From the NCBI GenBank assembly GCA_965217195.1, contig CBDCHL010000003.1:248001-312000 (forward strand): a stretch of DNA of 64,000 nt. The letters run 5' to 3'. The notes beneath the pieces are model-generated. The model saw only the letters and a program-made list of their open reading frames with translations. It was not told the DNA's origin and did no database searches. Numbering within the stretch: position 1 is the first letter of the stretch; every line of letters begins with the position of its first letter. The position numbers were made by a program, and so were the translations under genes. The stretch comes from UBA6623 sp965217195 (GTDB lineage Bacteria > Acidobacteriota > Terriglobia > Bryobacterales > UBA6623). This document shows positions 1 through 8,245 of the stretch, one piece after another.

Positions 1-1
1 C

Positions 2-301
2 CTCTACACGATGAAGGAAGGCGGCATTCTGACGGCATACGACGCGGAGACGGGCGAGATTCTCAAACAGGGCCGTTTGAAGGATGCTCTAGGACGGTAT
101 TTTTCGGCACCGGTCGCGGCTGACGGCAAGATTTTCGCTACGAGTGAAGAGGGTAAGTTGACGGTGCTGCGGGCAGGGGCGGATTGGGAAGTGCTGGCTA
201 CGAATGATATGGGGGATTCTTGTTACGCTACGCCGGCGATAGTCGACGGCAAGATATATGTTCGGAGTACGGCGGGGCTTTATTGTTTTGCGGGGCGGTG
301 A
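2..301 (+). CDS. PQQ-like beta-propeller protein, C-terminal end (partial)
   Basis: The reading frame is open to the left edge of the window, so only the last 99 residues are seen. They contain repeated propeller strands of the PQQ/YncE type, such as YDAETGEIL, APVAADGKIFAT and YATPAIVDGKIYVRS, and the chain ends in a typical blade-closing GLYCFAGR. Proteins with this fold are usually secreted or periplasmic, and may be either quinoprotein dehydrogenases or plain scaffold propellers. The cofactor-binding part is not in view, so enzyme activity cannot be judged. The gene is convergent with gdhA. Confidence 0.75.
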   Translation, partial: LYTMKEGGILTAYDAETGEILKQGRLKDALGRYFSAPVAADGKIFATSEEGKLTVLRAGADWEVLATNDMGDSCYATPAIVDGKIYVRSTAGLYCFAGR

Positions 302-320
302 GTAAGGGTTGATGGTTTGG

Positions 321-347
321 GTGGGCAGGCCTGGAGACCTGCCCCAC
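321..347. repeat. Short intergenic hairpin (REP-like)
   Basis: GTGGGCAGG pairs with CCTGCCCCAC across a short GAGA-containing loop, with one bulged base. It lies 20 bases after the stop of the propeller gene and may end transcription. It belongs to the group of tight hairpins with unrelated stems seen elsewhere in this window. Confidence 0.5.
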
Positions 348-404
348 CGTGGGGTTTGCCGGCGGGGTTGGAGGCCTTGCCACTGAGTTTTGTGCGCTCC
401 TGGG

Positions 405-456
405 GTTGCGGTGCGCTTGACCTCTCACTTCGTTCGGGGCTCTGTTTCTGCGTTCG
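405..456. repeat. Solo arm of the dispersed palindromic element
   Basis: A degenerate copy of the right arm of the MITE-like element found at 11.8, 36.1 and 50.1 kb. The shared core is GGGCTCTGTTTCTGCGTTC, preceded by a GACC-TC-CTTCG stretch that lines up with the right arm of the 36-kb copy. The left arm and interior are absent. It sits between two convergent genes. Confidence 0.45.
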
Positions 457-461
457 GGCTT

Positions 462-1817
462 CTACACCACCCCTAGCGCCAGGACCGCATCGGCGACTTT
501 GCGGAAGCCGCCGATGTTGGCTCCACGGACGTAGTTGATGCTGCCGTCTTCGATCCCGTAGCGAACACAGGTTGAATGAATCTGCTTCATCACTTCCTGC
601 AGGCGGCGATCGACTTCGCCTCGGGTCCAGCTTAGGTACTGAGCGTTTTGGGTTCGCTCGAAGCCGGAGACGGCGACGCCTCCCGCGTTGGCGGCCTTAC
701 CCGGGGCGAAGAGCACGCCGGCTTGTCGAATGATTTCGACTGCTTCGGGACTCGTCGGCATGTTGGCGCCCTCAACGACGGCCTTAACTCCGTTGTCGAC
801 AAGCTGTTGCGCGGCGTCCGGTTGAATTTCATTTTGCGTCGCGCACGGCATGGCGATGTCGGCGGCAATTCCCCAGGGTTTCTCACCGGCATGATAGGCA
901 GCGCCGAACTTCTCGGCGTATTCCTGGATGCGCCCTCGGCGCTTCGTCTTGAGATCGATCACCCAGCGGAGCTTTTCTTGGTCGAGCCCGTCAGGGTCAT
1001 GAATGAAACCGGAAGAGTCGGACATGGTGACGACTTTGCCGCCCAGCTCGATGAGTTTTTCGGCGGCGTATTGGGCTACGTTGCCGGAGCCGGAAACCAA
1101 GCAGGTTTTCCCCTCGATGCTTTCTTGGCGTCGGCGCAGCATCTCGCGGAGGAAATAGACCGCCCCGTAACCGGTGGCCTCGGTGCGAATCAGGCTGCCG
1201 CCGAAGGTCGGGCCTTTGCCTGTCATGGCTCCGGTGACTTCATTACTTAGACGTTTGTATTGCCCGAACAAGTAGCCGATCTCGCGCGTGCCGACGCCGA
1301 TGTCACCGGCGGGGATGTCTCGGTCTTCGCCGATGTATTTCCACAGCTCGGTCATGAACGACTGGCAGAAGCGCATAACCTCGTTGTCGGATTTGCCTTT
1401 GGGATTGAAGTTCGCGCCGCCCTTGGCGCCGCCCATCGGCAGCGTCGTAAGGCTGTTCTTGAACGTCTGCTCAAATCCGAGAAACTTCATCACGCTGATG
1501 GTGACAGAGGGATGAAAGCGCAGGCCGCCCTTATACGGACCGATGGCATTGTTGAATTGCACGCGAAAACCGCGATTGACGCGCACGCTGCCGGCGTCGT
1601 CCTTCCAGGTGACTCGGAAGGTGATGATGCGGTCGGGTTCGGTGAGCCGTTCGAGGATTTGTTGCTCGCGGTAGACAGGGTGCTCTTCGGTGTAGGGAAG
1701 AATGTCTTCAGCGACTTCGTGAACCGCTTGGTGAAATTCTTGTTCGCCGGGATTGCGGCGAACCAGTCCGTTCATGAACTGGTCGAGTTCGGAGGAGGGA
1801 GTGGGTTTGTCGGTCAC
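462..1817 (-). CDS. gdhA: NADP-type glutamate dehydrogenase
   Basis: This cytoplasmic hexameric enzyme interconverts 2-oxoglutarate plus ammonia and L-glutamate. At 451 residues it matches the length of the short bacterial GdhA class. The substrate-binding segment YKGGLRFHPSV, the catalytic-lysine loop LPMGGAKGGANFNPKGKSD and the glycine-rich nucleotide-binding LVSGSGNVAQYAAEKL are all present, as is the C-terminal GFERTQNAQYLSW signature. The sequence resembles the NADP-specific E. coli type rather than the NAD type. The gene lies 123 bases downstream of the Ldh-family gene on the same strand, so they could be cotranscribed, although the functions are not obviously linked. Confidence 0.95.
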   Translation of the reverse strand: MTDKPTPSSELDQFMNGLVRRNPGEQEFHQAVHEVAEDILPYTEEHPVYREQQILERLTEPDRIITFRVTWKDDAGSVRVNRGFRVQFNNAIGPYKGGLRFHPSVTISVMKFLGFEQTFKNSLTTLPMGGAKGGANFNPKGKSDNEVMRFCQSFMTELWKYIGEDRDIPAGDIGVGTREIGYLFGQYKRLSNEVTGAMTGKGPTFGGSLIRTEATGYGAVYFLREMLRRRQESIEGKTCLVSGSGNVAQYAAEKLIELGGKVVTMSDSSGFIHDPDGLDQEKLRWVIDLKTKRRGRIQEYAEKFGAAYHAGEKPWGIAADIAMPCATQNEIQPDAAQQLVDNGVKAVVEGANMPTSPEAVEIIRQAGVLFAPGKAANAGGVAVSGFERTQNAQYLSWTRGEVDRRLQEVMKQIHSTCVRYGIEDGSINYVRGANIGGFRKVADAVLALGVV

Positions 1818-1940
1818 TGGGCTATTCCTTTCGTGCCGGGGTGGACTAAGCGCCTACCTAGGGTTCCGCCCGCGGCTCCACCCTAGGCTATAATCCTGCC
1901 GCCGCTTCGCGGCTCCAAACGTCGTCGGAGCGTTCACCGC

Positions 1941-3053
1941 TCACCCCGCCGTTGCATCGGCCGGTTTCGGGCTCTCGACGCCGAAACGGCGGCCGATTTC
2001 GTCGAGTTCACGGCATGTGGTCTCGGGGAGCGCGATGCCGTCTCGGCCGCGTTGTTGTCGCGTCCGGACCTCGAATTCGCCGGGAATCAGAATTTCGTCA
2101 ACGCCGTCGGCCTTGGGGCTTGCTTTCATCTCCTCTACCGTTGCGGCGACCTGTTGTTGGTAGTGCTCGGCCTTGCCGAAGACGGCGGGGTCGACGACAA
2201 GCAGAAAAACACCACCCATGCGCCCGCGCTGCTCGGCGTCGGGATCGTGGGTAGGGGCGCCGATGAGCGCCGGGTTGGGGTCGTCGATCATCCCCATCCC
2301 GCCCAGTAGAACCGCCGCCAGCGCCATGGCGTAGCCCTTGTGGCCGGCGACGCGTCCGCCGAGCGGCTGAATCGTACCACCGGCGAAGTAGTCGCCCGGA
2401 TCGGTGCTCGGGTTGCCGTTGCGGTCGGTGATGCAGTCGGCGGGCAGCTCGACTCCCTTGTCGTAGGCGACTTTGACCTTGCCTTGGGCAACCGTCGTCA
2501 TCGCGGCGTCGAACAGAAACGGCGTGCGGCCGGCGATGGGTACGCCAATGGCAAGCGGGCTGGGCGTGATGAATCGCTCGGTCCCGCCCCAGGGTGCCAT
2601 TCCACCGACGGTGTGGCCCGCGGCGCCGGCGGTGACGAGGGCGACCAGGCCCTGTTCGGTGGCCAGTTCGGGGTACTCGCCGACGCGTCCGATGTGCATC
2701 GAGTGGCGGATGGTGACGGCGGCGATGCCGTTTTCTCTTGCGTGCTCGACCGCCCAGTCAAGGGCGAAGCGGGTCGAAAAGTGTCCCATGCCGCGCCCGG
2801 CGTCAACCACAGCCGTGGTGCCGGTTTCCCGGAAGATTGTGGGCCGTGCAGTAGGGATGAGGTCGCCCGCGTCGGTTTGCTTGATGTATTGGGCGACGCG
2901 CATCACTCCATGGGAATCGTGGCCGGAGAGATTGGCGCGGATCAGGTGGCGGGCGACCTCGCGGGCAATGTCGTCGTCGGCGCCGAGGGCGAGGAATACT
3001 TGGTGGACGTAGGGTTCGAGGGAATCGGGTGCGAAGTGAGTGAGGGCTGACAT
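1941..3053 (-). CDS. Ldh family (malate/L-lactate/ureidoglycolate-type) oxidoreductase
   Basis: At 370 residues this matches the Ldh/MDH2-type NAD(P)-dependent oxidoreductase family, which reduces 2-keto acids or oxidises 2-hydroxy acids and lacks a Rossmann fold. The N-terminal GHDSHGVMRVAQY motif carries the conserved His pair. The HIGRVGEYPELA segment, the GGTERFITPSPLAIG stretch and the GHKGYAMALA motif are hallmarks of the family. Substrate cannot be read from the sequence; members use malate, sulfolactate, ureidoglycolate or sugar acids. No signal peptide is seen, so it should be cytoplasmic. The nearby enolase-superfamily dehydratase suggests sugar-acid metabolism, but this is inference. 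Confidence 0.88.
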   Translation of the reverse strand: MSALTHFAPDSLEPYVHQVFLALGADDDIAREVARHLIRANLSGHDSHGVMRVAQYIKQTDAGDLIPTARPTIFRETGTTAVVDAGRGMGHFSTRFALDWAVEHARENGIAAVTIRHSMHIGRVGEYPELATEQGLVALVTAGAAGHTVGGMAPWGGTERFITPSPLAIGVPIAGRTPFLFDAAMTTVAQGKVKVAYDKGVELPADCITDRNGNPSTDPGDYFAGGTIQPLGGRVAGHKGYAMALAAVLLGGMGMIDDPNPALIGAPTHDPDAEQRGRMGGVFLLVVDPAVFGKAEHYQQQVAATVEEMKASPKADGVDEILIPGEFEVRTRQQRGRDGIALPETTCRELDEIGRRFGVESPKPADATAG

Positions 3054-3177
3054 CGATTCCTATAGGATGGGTGACGGGCGCTGTCGGCGTCCACAGGGTA
3101 TCAGAGGGACGGGGCTCAACGAATCCGGTTAGCGGCACCCGCGAAGCCGTCTTGCGTCCGTCTATTCGCTGTCAGTC

Positions 3178-3882
3178 ATGAGCAAGGGTCTCGAACCAGC
3201 CCTCGAGGAGATCATCCGGCAATCGGCGGATTATTCGGCTTACGCTTTGCCTCCCGCGGCGTTGCGCGAGCTGGGGCGAATCCTCGACACGATGAATGCG
3301 CCCGAGACTGCTGAAACCGGTTGCGGCGTGAGCACGTTGGTCTTCTCGCAGTTCAGCCGGCGACATGCCGTCTTCGCCTTTGACGAGTTTGGGGTTTTCG
3401 AAAAAGTGAAGGCCTCTCAACTACGAGGGGCAGCCGAGCTGGAATTTGTGGAAGGTCCCACGCAGCAGACGTTGCCGGGACAACGCTTCACGGCGGAACT
3501 TGACGTCGTCCTATTGGACGGGCCCCATGCTTTTCCCTTTCCCGCGCTTGAGTACTTTCACTTTCTGCCGCACCTTCGTCCGGGCGGAATGTTGGTGATT
3601 GATGATCTGCAGATCCGGAGCGTGAATGACCTCTTTCGGTTCCTGCGCGGCGATGTGATGTTCAAGGTGGAGACTGTCATCTCTCGGACGGCGTTTCTGC
3701 GCCGCACCGACGCGCCAACCTTTTCGGGAGACGCTGACGGCTGGGAGGGTCAAGGCTACAATGCGCATCCGCTGTTGCGGTTCACGTGGCGGGAGCGGCT
3801 TCGGCAGTGGTTTCCGGAGCGGGTTCGCGGGAAAGGGCGAAAGTTCCTGAACCGATATGTCGCGGGGGTTCGCGACTGTTAG
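3178..3882 (+). CDS. Class I SAM-dependent methyltransferase-like protein
   Basis: A 234-residue protein with a Rossmann methyltransferase pattern of the Methyltransf_24 type. Motif I is ETGCGVSTLVFSQF (residues about 44-57), an acidic residue follows in FAFDEF, and the post-core strand reads VVLLDGPHAFPFP, followed by LRPGGMLVIDDLQI. Such proteins methylate small molecules or sugars, often in surface polysaccharide pathways, but no substrate can be assigned. It is divergent from the Ldh gene, and a stretch of about 150 bases separates it from the dehydratase downstream. Confidence 0.78.
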   Translation: MSKGLEPALEEIIRQSADYSAYALPPAALRELGRILDTMNAPETAETGCGVSTLVFSQFSRRHAVFAFDEFGVFEKVKASQLRGAAELEFVEGPTQQTLPGQRFTAELDVVLLDGPHAFPFPALEYFHFLPHLRPGGMLVIDDLQIRSVNDLFRFLRGDVMFKVETVISRTAFLRRTDAPTFSGDADGWEGQGYNAHPLLRFTWRERLRQWFPERVRGKGRKFLNRYVAGVRDC

Positions 3883-4029
3883 CGGACCCGGCAAGAGTTG
3901 CGGGGCGGGGGCCCGTTCATCATCGGCCTTGAAACCTTCTTGCGGCAAGGCCCATAATTCGTAGACGTTGCTGTTGGACCGCGTAGCGGCGTGACCCCCA
4001 CCCCCGACCTGCCTTCTAGGAGAAAAATC

Positions 4030-5184
4030 TTGAAAATCACCGACGTGAAAATCTTCGAAACACAAGGCGAGCATGCCAATTGGCTCTTCGTCAAGCTCTA
4101 TACCAATACCGGGTTAACGGGCGTAGGCGAGTGCAGCATGGAGCAACATCACAAGGAAATCGTCGCGGCGCTCGAGGCGATGAAGAACTTTCTAGTCGGT
4201 AAAGACCCGTTCCAAATCGAGCACATTTGGAACTCGCTCTACAAGCAAACGTTTTGGTATGGGCAGCTTATTACGCTTGGTGCGCTGAGCGGCGTCGAGC
4301 AAGCGCTATGGGACATCAAGGGGAAGGAGCTGGGCGTCCCGGTGTACGAGCTGTTGGGCGGGAAGCTGCGTGACAGCATCCGCGCTTACGCCAACGCCTG
4401 GGCTTTCCAGCAGTCGGTGACCGAACATCGCGCCGACGATACTCCGGAGACGATCGCAAAGGCGGCCGAGGCGATGGTCGCCGCCGGTTTCACTGCGATG
4501 AAGTGGGACCCGTTTCGCTTTGGCGGCCAGGTGATTCCGAAGGAAGAAGAGAAGTTCGCGATCGCCAGCGTCAAAGCCGTGCGCGAAGCGGTGGGACCGG
4601 ATGTCGATTTGATGATCGAGTGCCATGGGCGCTTCAACATGTGGAGCGCGATCCGCATGGCGCAAAAGCTCGAACCCTTTGACCCGTTTTTCTACGAAGA
4701 GCCGATTCCTCCCGATAACATCGACGCGATGGCTGAGGTACAGCGGTCCATCAACCTACCGGTGGCGACGGGCGAAAGACTCTACACACGGTGGGACTTC
4801 CGACCGTTGTTCGAAAAGCAGGCGGCGCGGATCATTCAGCCCGATATTTGCCACGCCGGCGGCATTTTGGAATTGAAGAAGATCGCGGCGATGGCCGAGA
4901 CGTATTACGTTGCCGTCCAACCGCATAATTCGAACGGGCCGATCGGCACGATTGCGAGTTTGCACCTGGATGCTTCGATTCCGAATTGCATTATTCAGGA
5001 GTTCTTCTATCCCTATCTCGATCACTACAACGAGATTCTGACCGAGCCGATTGAGTATGCCGATGGTTATTTGAAGATTCCCGACCGGCCGGGGTTGGGG
5101 ACCGACATCAATGAAGAGGCTATTTTGAAACGGCCGCCGATCGACACGCCGGCCGAGGCCTCGTGGATCGGGTCGTATTGGTAG
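4030..5184 (+). CDS. Mandelate racemase/muconate-lactonizing family protein (sugar-acid dehydratase type)
   Basis: An enolase-superfamily enzyme of 384 residues. The start is set at the TTG at 4030 because AGGAG lies 7-8 bases upstream and the protein then begins MKITDVKIF, as usual for the family; a GTG 39 bases earlier has no such support. The metal ligands and base are visible: the D-x-E of VDLMIECHGRF, the EEP of FYEEPIPPDN, the GER of ATGERLYTR, and the catalytic-side His in VAVQPHNSNGP. The ECHGRF motif resembles the galactonate/gluconate dehydratase branch. It probably dehydrates a sugar acid to a 2-keto-3-deoxy acid. It is followed at 60 bases by an Nramp-like transporter. Confidence 0.9.
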   Translation: MKITDVKIFETQGEHANWLFVKLYTNTGLTGVGECSMEQHHKEIVAALEAMKNFLVGKDPFQIEHIWNSLYKQTFWYGQLITLGALSGVEQALWDIKGKELGVPVYELLGGKLRDSIRAYANAWAFQQSVTEHRADDTPETIAKAAEAMVAAGFTAMKWDPFRFGGQVIPKEEEKFAIASVKAVREAVGPDVDLMIECHGRFNMWSAIRMAQKLEPFDPFFYEEPIPPDNIDAMAEVQRSINLPVATGERLYTRWDFRPLFEKQAARIIQPDICHAGGILELKKIAAMAETYYVAVQPHNSNGPIGTIASLHLDASIPNCIIQEFFYPYLDHYNEILTEPIEYADGYLKIPDRPGLGTDINEEAILKRPPIDTPAEASWIGSYW

Positions 5185-5244
5185 GGAGCGGACTGTACCT
5201 TTGCGGGCTAACCCGGCGCGCTAGAGTAGGATGCTGCCGTTCCT

Positions 5245-6618
5245 ATGCCTGCGTCGCCTTCCCACGATCCTTATCGCCTAAGCTCTGACGACATCGAAGC
5301 GGCACCTGTAACCGCTTCCGGGATTGCTCGCAAGATCGGGCCCGGCCTGATTTTGGCCGGGATGATTGTCGGCTCGGGCGAGTTGATTGCGACCACCGTT
5401 CTTGGGGCGGAAAACAGCTACACGCTGCTGTGGCTGATTCTCATCAGTTGCGTCGTTAAGATCGTAGTCCAGAATGAACTGGGCCGATACACGATCGGAA
5501 CGGGGGAGACTTCGCTCGAAGCCTTCAACCGCGTACCGGGTCCGCGGCTGGGTGTCTCGTGGGTGGTTTGGGTTTGGTTTCTGGGGCAGATATTCGTTCA
5601 GTTCGGCATCGGCGGGATGCTGGGCGCTATCGCCGAGGTGCTCGACAAGCTAATCCCGGGGTTTCCGCTTTGGATGTGGGTGTTGGCGGTCAACGGGCTG
5701 ACAGTCGTCCTGCTGGCCGTGGGCAGTTACAGATTCGTCGAGAAGCTTTCGATGGTCTTGGTCGTCTCCTTTACGGTGATGACGGTGGCGTCGGCAGGGC
5801 TGTTGCTGGATCGGCCGGAGTATTTTTCGTGGGGGAAGGTTCTCGACGGGTTGTCGTTCCATATGCCGAGGGGCGGATTCATGACGACGGTCGCGGTGTT
5901 CGGCATAACGGGAGTCGGCGCGAGCGAGTTGGCGAGCTATTCGTATTGGTGCGTTGAAAAGGGTTATGCGCGGTTTACAGGTCCCTATGAGGAAACAAGT
6001 GCCTGGCAAGGGCGGGCGTTGGGGTGGATCCGCGTAATGGGGGTTGACGTCGTGAACGCGATGGTCATCTATACGTTTACGACAGTTGCGTTTTACTTTC
6101 TGGGGGCGGGGGTTCTGCACGGCATGGGCGTGATGCCCGAAGGCAGTCAGATGGTCGAGACGCTGTCGAATATGTATACCGAGACGCTTGGGCCGCGTTC
6201 GCGGCCGGTGTTCTTGATTGGGGCGGCGGCGATTTTCTACTCGACCGTTTTCGCGGGAGTCGCGTCGCGAAGCCGCATGACAGCGGACATGATGGTGTTG
6301 TTGGGGGCGTACGATCGCGCTGACTGGCGCAAGCGGCTGTTTTACACGCGTTGGCTCGTCGTGTTGTATCTCGCGGTCCCGACGGCGTTCTTTTTCTTGG
6401 TACAGGAGCCGGTTGTGATGGTGAAGATCGCGGGCCTGACGGAAGCGGCGATGTTGCCGGTGGTTGGGTTCGCGACGATTTACCTGCGCTACCGGCACTT
6501 GCCCAAATCGATCGCGCCGCGCGGGTGGATTACGCTTGCGCTCTGGCTTACGACGTTCATCATGCTGGTGATGACCGGTGTTTCGGTGGCGGACCGCTTG
6601 TTTGGGTTGGGGGGATAG
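5245..6618 (+). CDS. Nramp-family transporter lacking canonical metal-binding motifs
   Basis: A 457-residue polytopic membrane protein with about 11 hydrophobic segments and the Nramp fold layout, including GPGLILAGMIVGSGE in TM1 and VFGITGVGASELASYSYW in TM6. In canonical Nramp proteins TM1 carries DPGN and TM6 a metal-binding Met in an MPH context; here TM1 reads VGSGELIATT and the TM6 motif is GVGASELAS. The residues that coordinate Mn2+/Fe2+ are therefore missing, and divalent transition-metal transport should not be assumed. Related Nramp-like carriers with altered motifs move Mg2+ or unknown solutes. Its position just after a sugar-acid dehydratase hints at uptake of an organic substrate, but this is inference. 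Confidence 0.85.
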   Translation: MPASPSHDPYRLSSDDIEAAPVTASGIARKIGPGLILAGMIVGSGELIATTVLGAENSYTLLWLILISCVVKIVVQNELGRYTIGTGETSLEAFNRVPGPRLGVSWVVWVWFLGQIFVQFGIGGMLGAIAEVLDKLIPGFPLWMWVLAVNGLTVVLLAVGSYRFVEKLSMVLVVSFTVMTVASAGLLLDRPEYFSWGKVLDGLSFHMPRGGFMTTVAVFGITGVGASELASYSYWCVEKGYARFTGPYEETSAWQGRALGWIRVMGVDVVNAMVIYTFTTVAFYFLGAGVLHGMGVMPEGSQMVETLSNMYTETLGPRSRPVFLIGAAAIFYSTVFAGVASRSRMTADMMVLLGAYDRADWRKRLFYTRWLVVLYLAVPTAFFFLVQEPVVMVKIAGLTEAAMLPVVGFATIYLRYRHLPKSIAPRGWITLALWLTTFIMLVMTGVSVADRLFGLGG

Positions 6619-6743
6619 GCGACTCTTTCGCTGTCACCTCCTGCCGGCTCGTTGCGCTATGAGCGGCGGGACGCGGGTTGATAGAATCAAGAGTCTTCAG
6701 CCCCGCCGGGGGCACTGATTTCGTTTTCGAGGAGGATAACACT

Positions 6744-7163
6744 GTGTATTTGCGATGGACTAATCTCGCTGTGTTTACGTTGAGCTCGCTTCTATTGGCC
6801 GGGATCGCGCCGGCCGGGGAAAAGAAGCTGATGCATTGTTTTGCCTTCACGCCGATCGAGGACGCGTCGGAGGCCGACTGGGAGGCTTTCTACAAGGCGA
6901 CGGACGAGCTGCCCGACAAGGTCGAGGGCTTCAATAAGGTTTGGTACGGCAAGCTGCGGCGTCCGATGCGGCTGTACTACAAGACCGGCGGCGATGAAGC
7001 CAAGTATGAGCAACGCGTGCGCGAGTGGTCGGTTTGCATGGAAATGGAAGACATCGCGGCGCTCGAGAAATACGCCGATGACCCGGCCCACCGCGAATGG
7101 GAAGAGGCGTACTTCAAAGTGCGGCAGCGGGGGACTACGACTTTCGATATTTTGGGGCAGTGA
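6744..7163 (+). CDS. Secreted Dabb-domain (stress-responsive A/B barrel) protein
   Basis: A protein of 139 residues. The GTG at 6744 is chosen because GAGGAGG lies about 8 bases upstream; an upstream TTG would add 22 implausible residues. The N-terminus is a signal peptide (LAVFTLSSLLLAGIAPAG, cut near residue 25). The rest is a ferredoxin-like Dabb domain with LMHCFAFTP and the diagnostic C-terminal CMEMEDIAALEKYADDPAHR. Dabb proteins form small dimeric barrels; some act on aromatic or polyketide substrates and most are uncharacterised. It follows the transporter on the same strand. Export is a direct prediction from the signal peptide. Confidence 0.8.
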   Translation: MYLRWTNLAVFTLSSLLLAGIAPAGEKKLMHCFAFTPIEDASEADWEAFYKATDELPDKVEGFNKVWYGKLRRPMRLYYKTGGDEAKYEQRVREWSVCMEMEDIAALEKYADDPAHREWEEAYFKVRQRGTTTFDILGQ

Positions 7164-7271
7164 ACAGGAAGGAATAATGAACAGCCCGTGGCGAGCGGGT
7201 GTTCGGGCGAAAGAGGGGGACCGGCTGCGCCTTGCGGTAGCCCGGGGCCGACCATGACCGTCAGTCCGGCT

Positions 7272-7350
7272 CGGTAGCGACAAACACCGCGGTAGCGACA
7301 AACACTCCTGTTTGTCCTAGCCCAAAGTTGAGGCAAGCTCTCAGCTTGTC
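7272..7350. repeat. Tandem repeat and two tight intergenic hairpins
   Basis: A 16-base unit, CGGTAGCGACAAACAC, occurs twice (7272 and 7290). The second copy opens a perfect hairpin, GACAAACA-CTCC-TGTTTGTC (7297-7316). A second near-perfect hairpin, GGCAAGCT-CTC-AGCTTGTC, follows at 7332-7350. The block lies between two convergent genes and may serve as a bidirectional terminator. Confidence 0.6.
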
Positions 7351-7383
7351 TCCCGCCGCACGCTCCCCAATCGAAGCTTCAGG

Positions 7384-8076
7384 TCAAGCCTGGTCGATGC
7401 GGTCTGGCCCGTGGATCCGGCGCATGTCGGGCAATTCCGTGGCGAAGTAATGCACCCAGATATAGGCGTGGTTAAAGGCCGCCGCCAGCAGGGCCGCTTG
7501 CGAAGCCGCGTAGAGCCCCGGCAGCCAGACGACAAAGAACCCGAACGTATACATCCCATTGCGCGTAAACCGGAAAATGCCTTCGCGCACCAGCGGCAGG
7601 TTGCGATAAGACGGGTCAAAATGATCCGCGCCCAACGCCCGCCGGAACCCGAAATAGCGCTTGACGGAATAGCCCAAATAGAGCGCCGGGATCAGCATCA
7701 ACGTCGCGAGGACGCTTGCGGCGCCGCGGTTCACATCGAGTGTCCCTTGGTTGGCCGCGGCCAGGGCGATGATGACAAGAACCCTGCTCGGCCCCAAAAC
7801 GGCGAATCCGCCGGCGTAGATGCGGAAGCCCGCGTCTCCAAAGTGCCGGCTCAGCCATTGTTTGTGCAGCTCGAGCCGCCAACACAACCAGACCCAGAGT
7901 TGGTGAACGATCGCAACTGCCACGGCGGCCCATAACCAGACCGGCGTGGTGATTCCCCACAGCGACCCTTCCGTGACACCTTCACGGCCGGCCGCCGCCG
8001 CGGTCAGCATCAGCAAACCCGCCAAAGCAACGGCGTGCAAGCCTTGCTTCTCGAAAATTTTCCGAGCAGACGACAT
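7384..8076 (-). CDS. Integral membrane methyltransferase-like protein (PEMT/ICMT-like)
   Basis: A 230-residue protein with five to six hydrophobic segments. The C-terminal third shows the ICMT/PEMT-type arrangement: a YFGFRRALGADHF loop, LVREGIFRFTRNGMYTFGFF, and a final helix ending in YFATELPDMRRIHG, where the SAM-binding R-x-x-x-Y and terminal E/R features are expected. Members methylate phospholipids or isoprenylated thiols, or are uncharacterised. The substrate is unknown here, but a membrane-embedded lipid methyltransferase is the best guess. Convergent with the Dabb gene and divergent from the lipoprotein gene. Confidence 0.7.
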   Translation of the reverse strand: MSSARKIFEKQGLHAVALAGLLMLTAAAAGREGVTEGSLWGITTPVWLWAAVAVAIVHQLWVWLCWRLELHKQWLSRHFGDAGFRIYAGGFAVLGPSRVLVIIALAAANQGTLDVNRGAASVLATLMLIPALYLGYSVKRYFGFRRALGADHFDPSYRNLPLVREGIFRFTRNGMYTFGFFVVWLPGLYAASQAALLAAAFNHAYIWVHYFATELPDMRRIHGPDRIDQA

Positions 8077-8245
8077 TCCTGTGACTGTCGGTGTCGCCCA
8101 GGCTGAAGGCGTGCCCTACGGTAGCAGATCGCGAAATCAAGCAGGAGCGCGGCCCTCATCAGGGGTCGGCGTAGACAAGCGGGCTGCCGGGGCGCTATTG
8201 TCTTTAGGGTCCGCGACGTCCGTTTCGTTGCGTTAGGAGAATTCC

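Noticed and set aside
2340..3050. Long plus-strand frame opposite the Ldh gene
   Set aside because: It is an antisense shadow caused by high GC; it has no family pattern, and the minus-strand Ldh gene is certain.
7272..7305. Two-copy 16-base repeat considered as a CRISPR array
   Set aside because: Only two units with a 2-base gap exist; there are no spacers and no cas genes.
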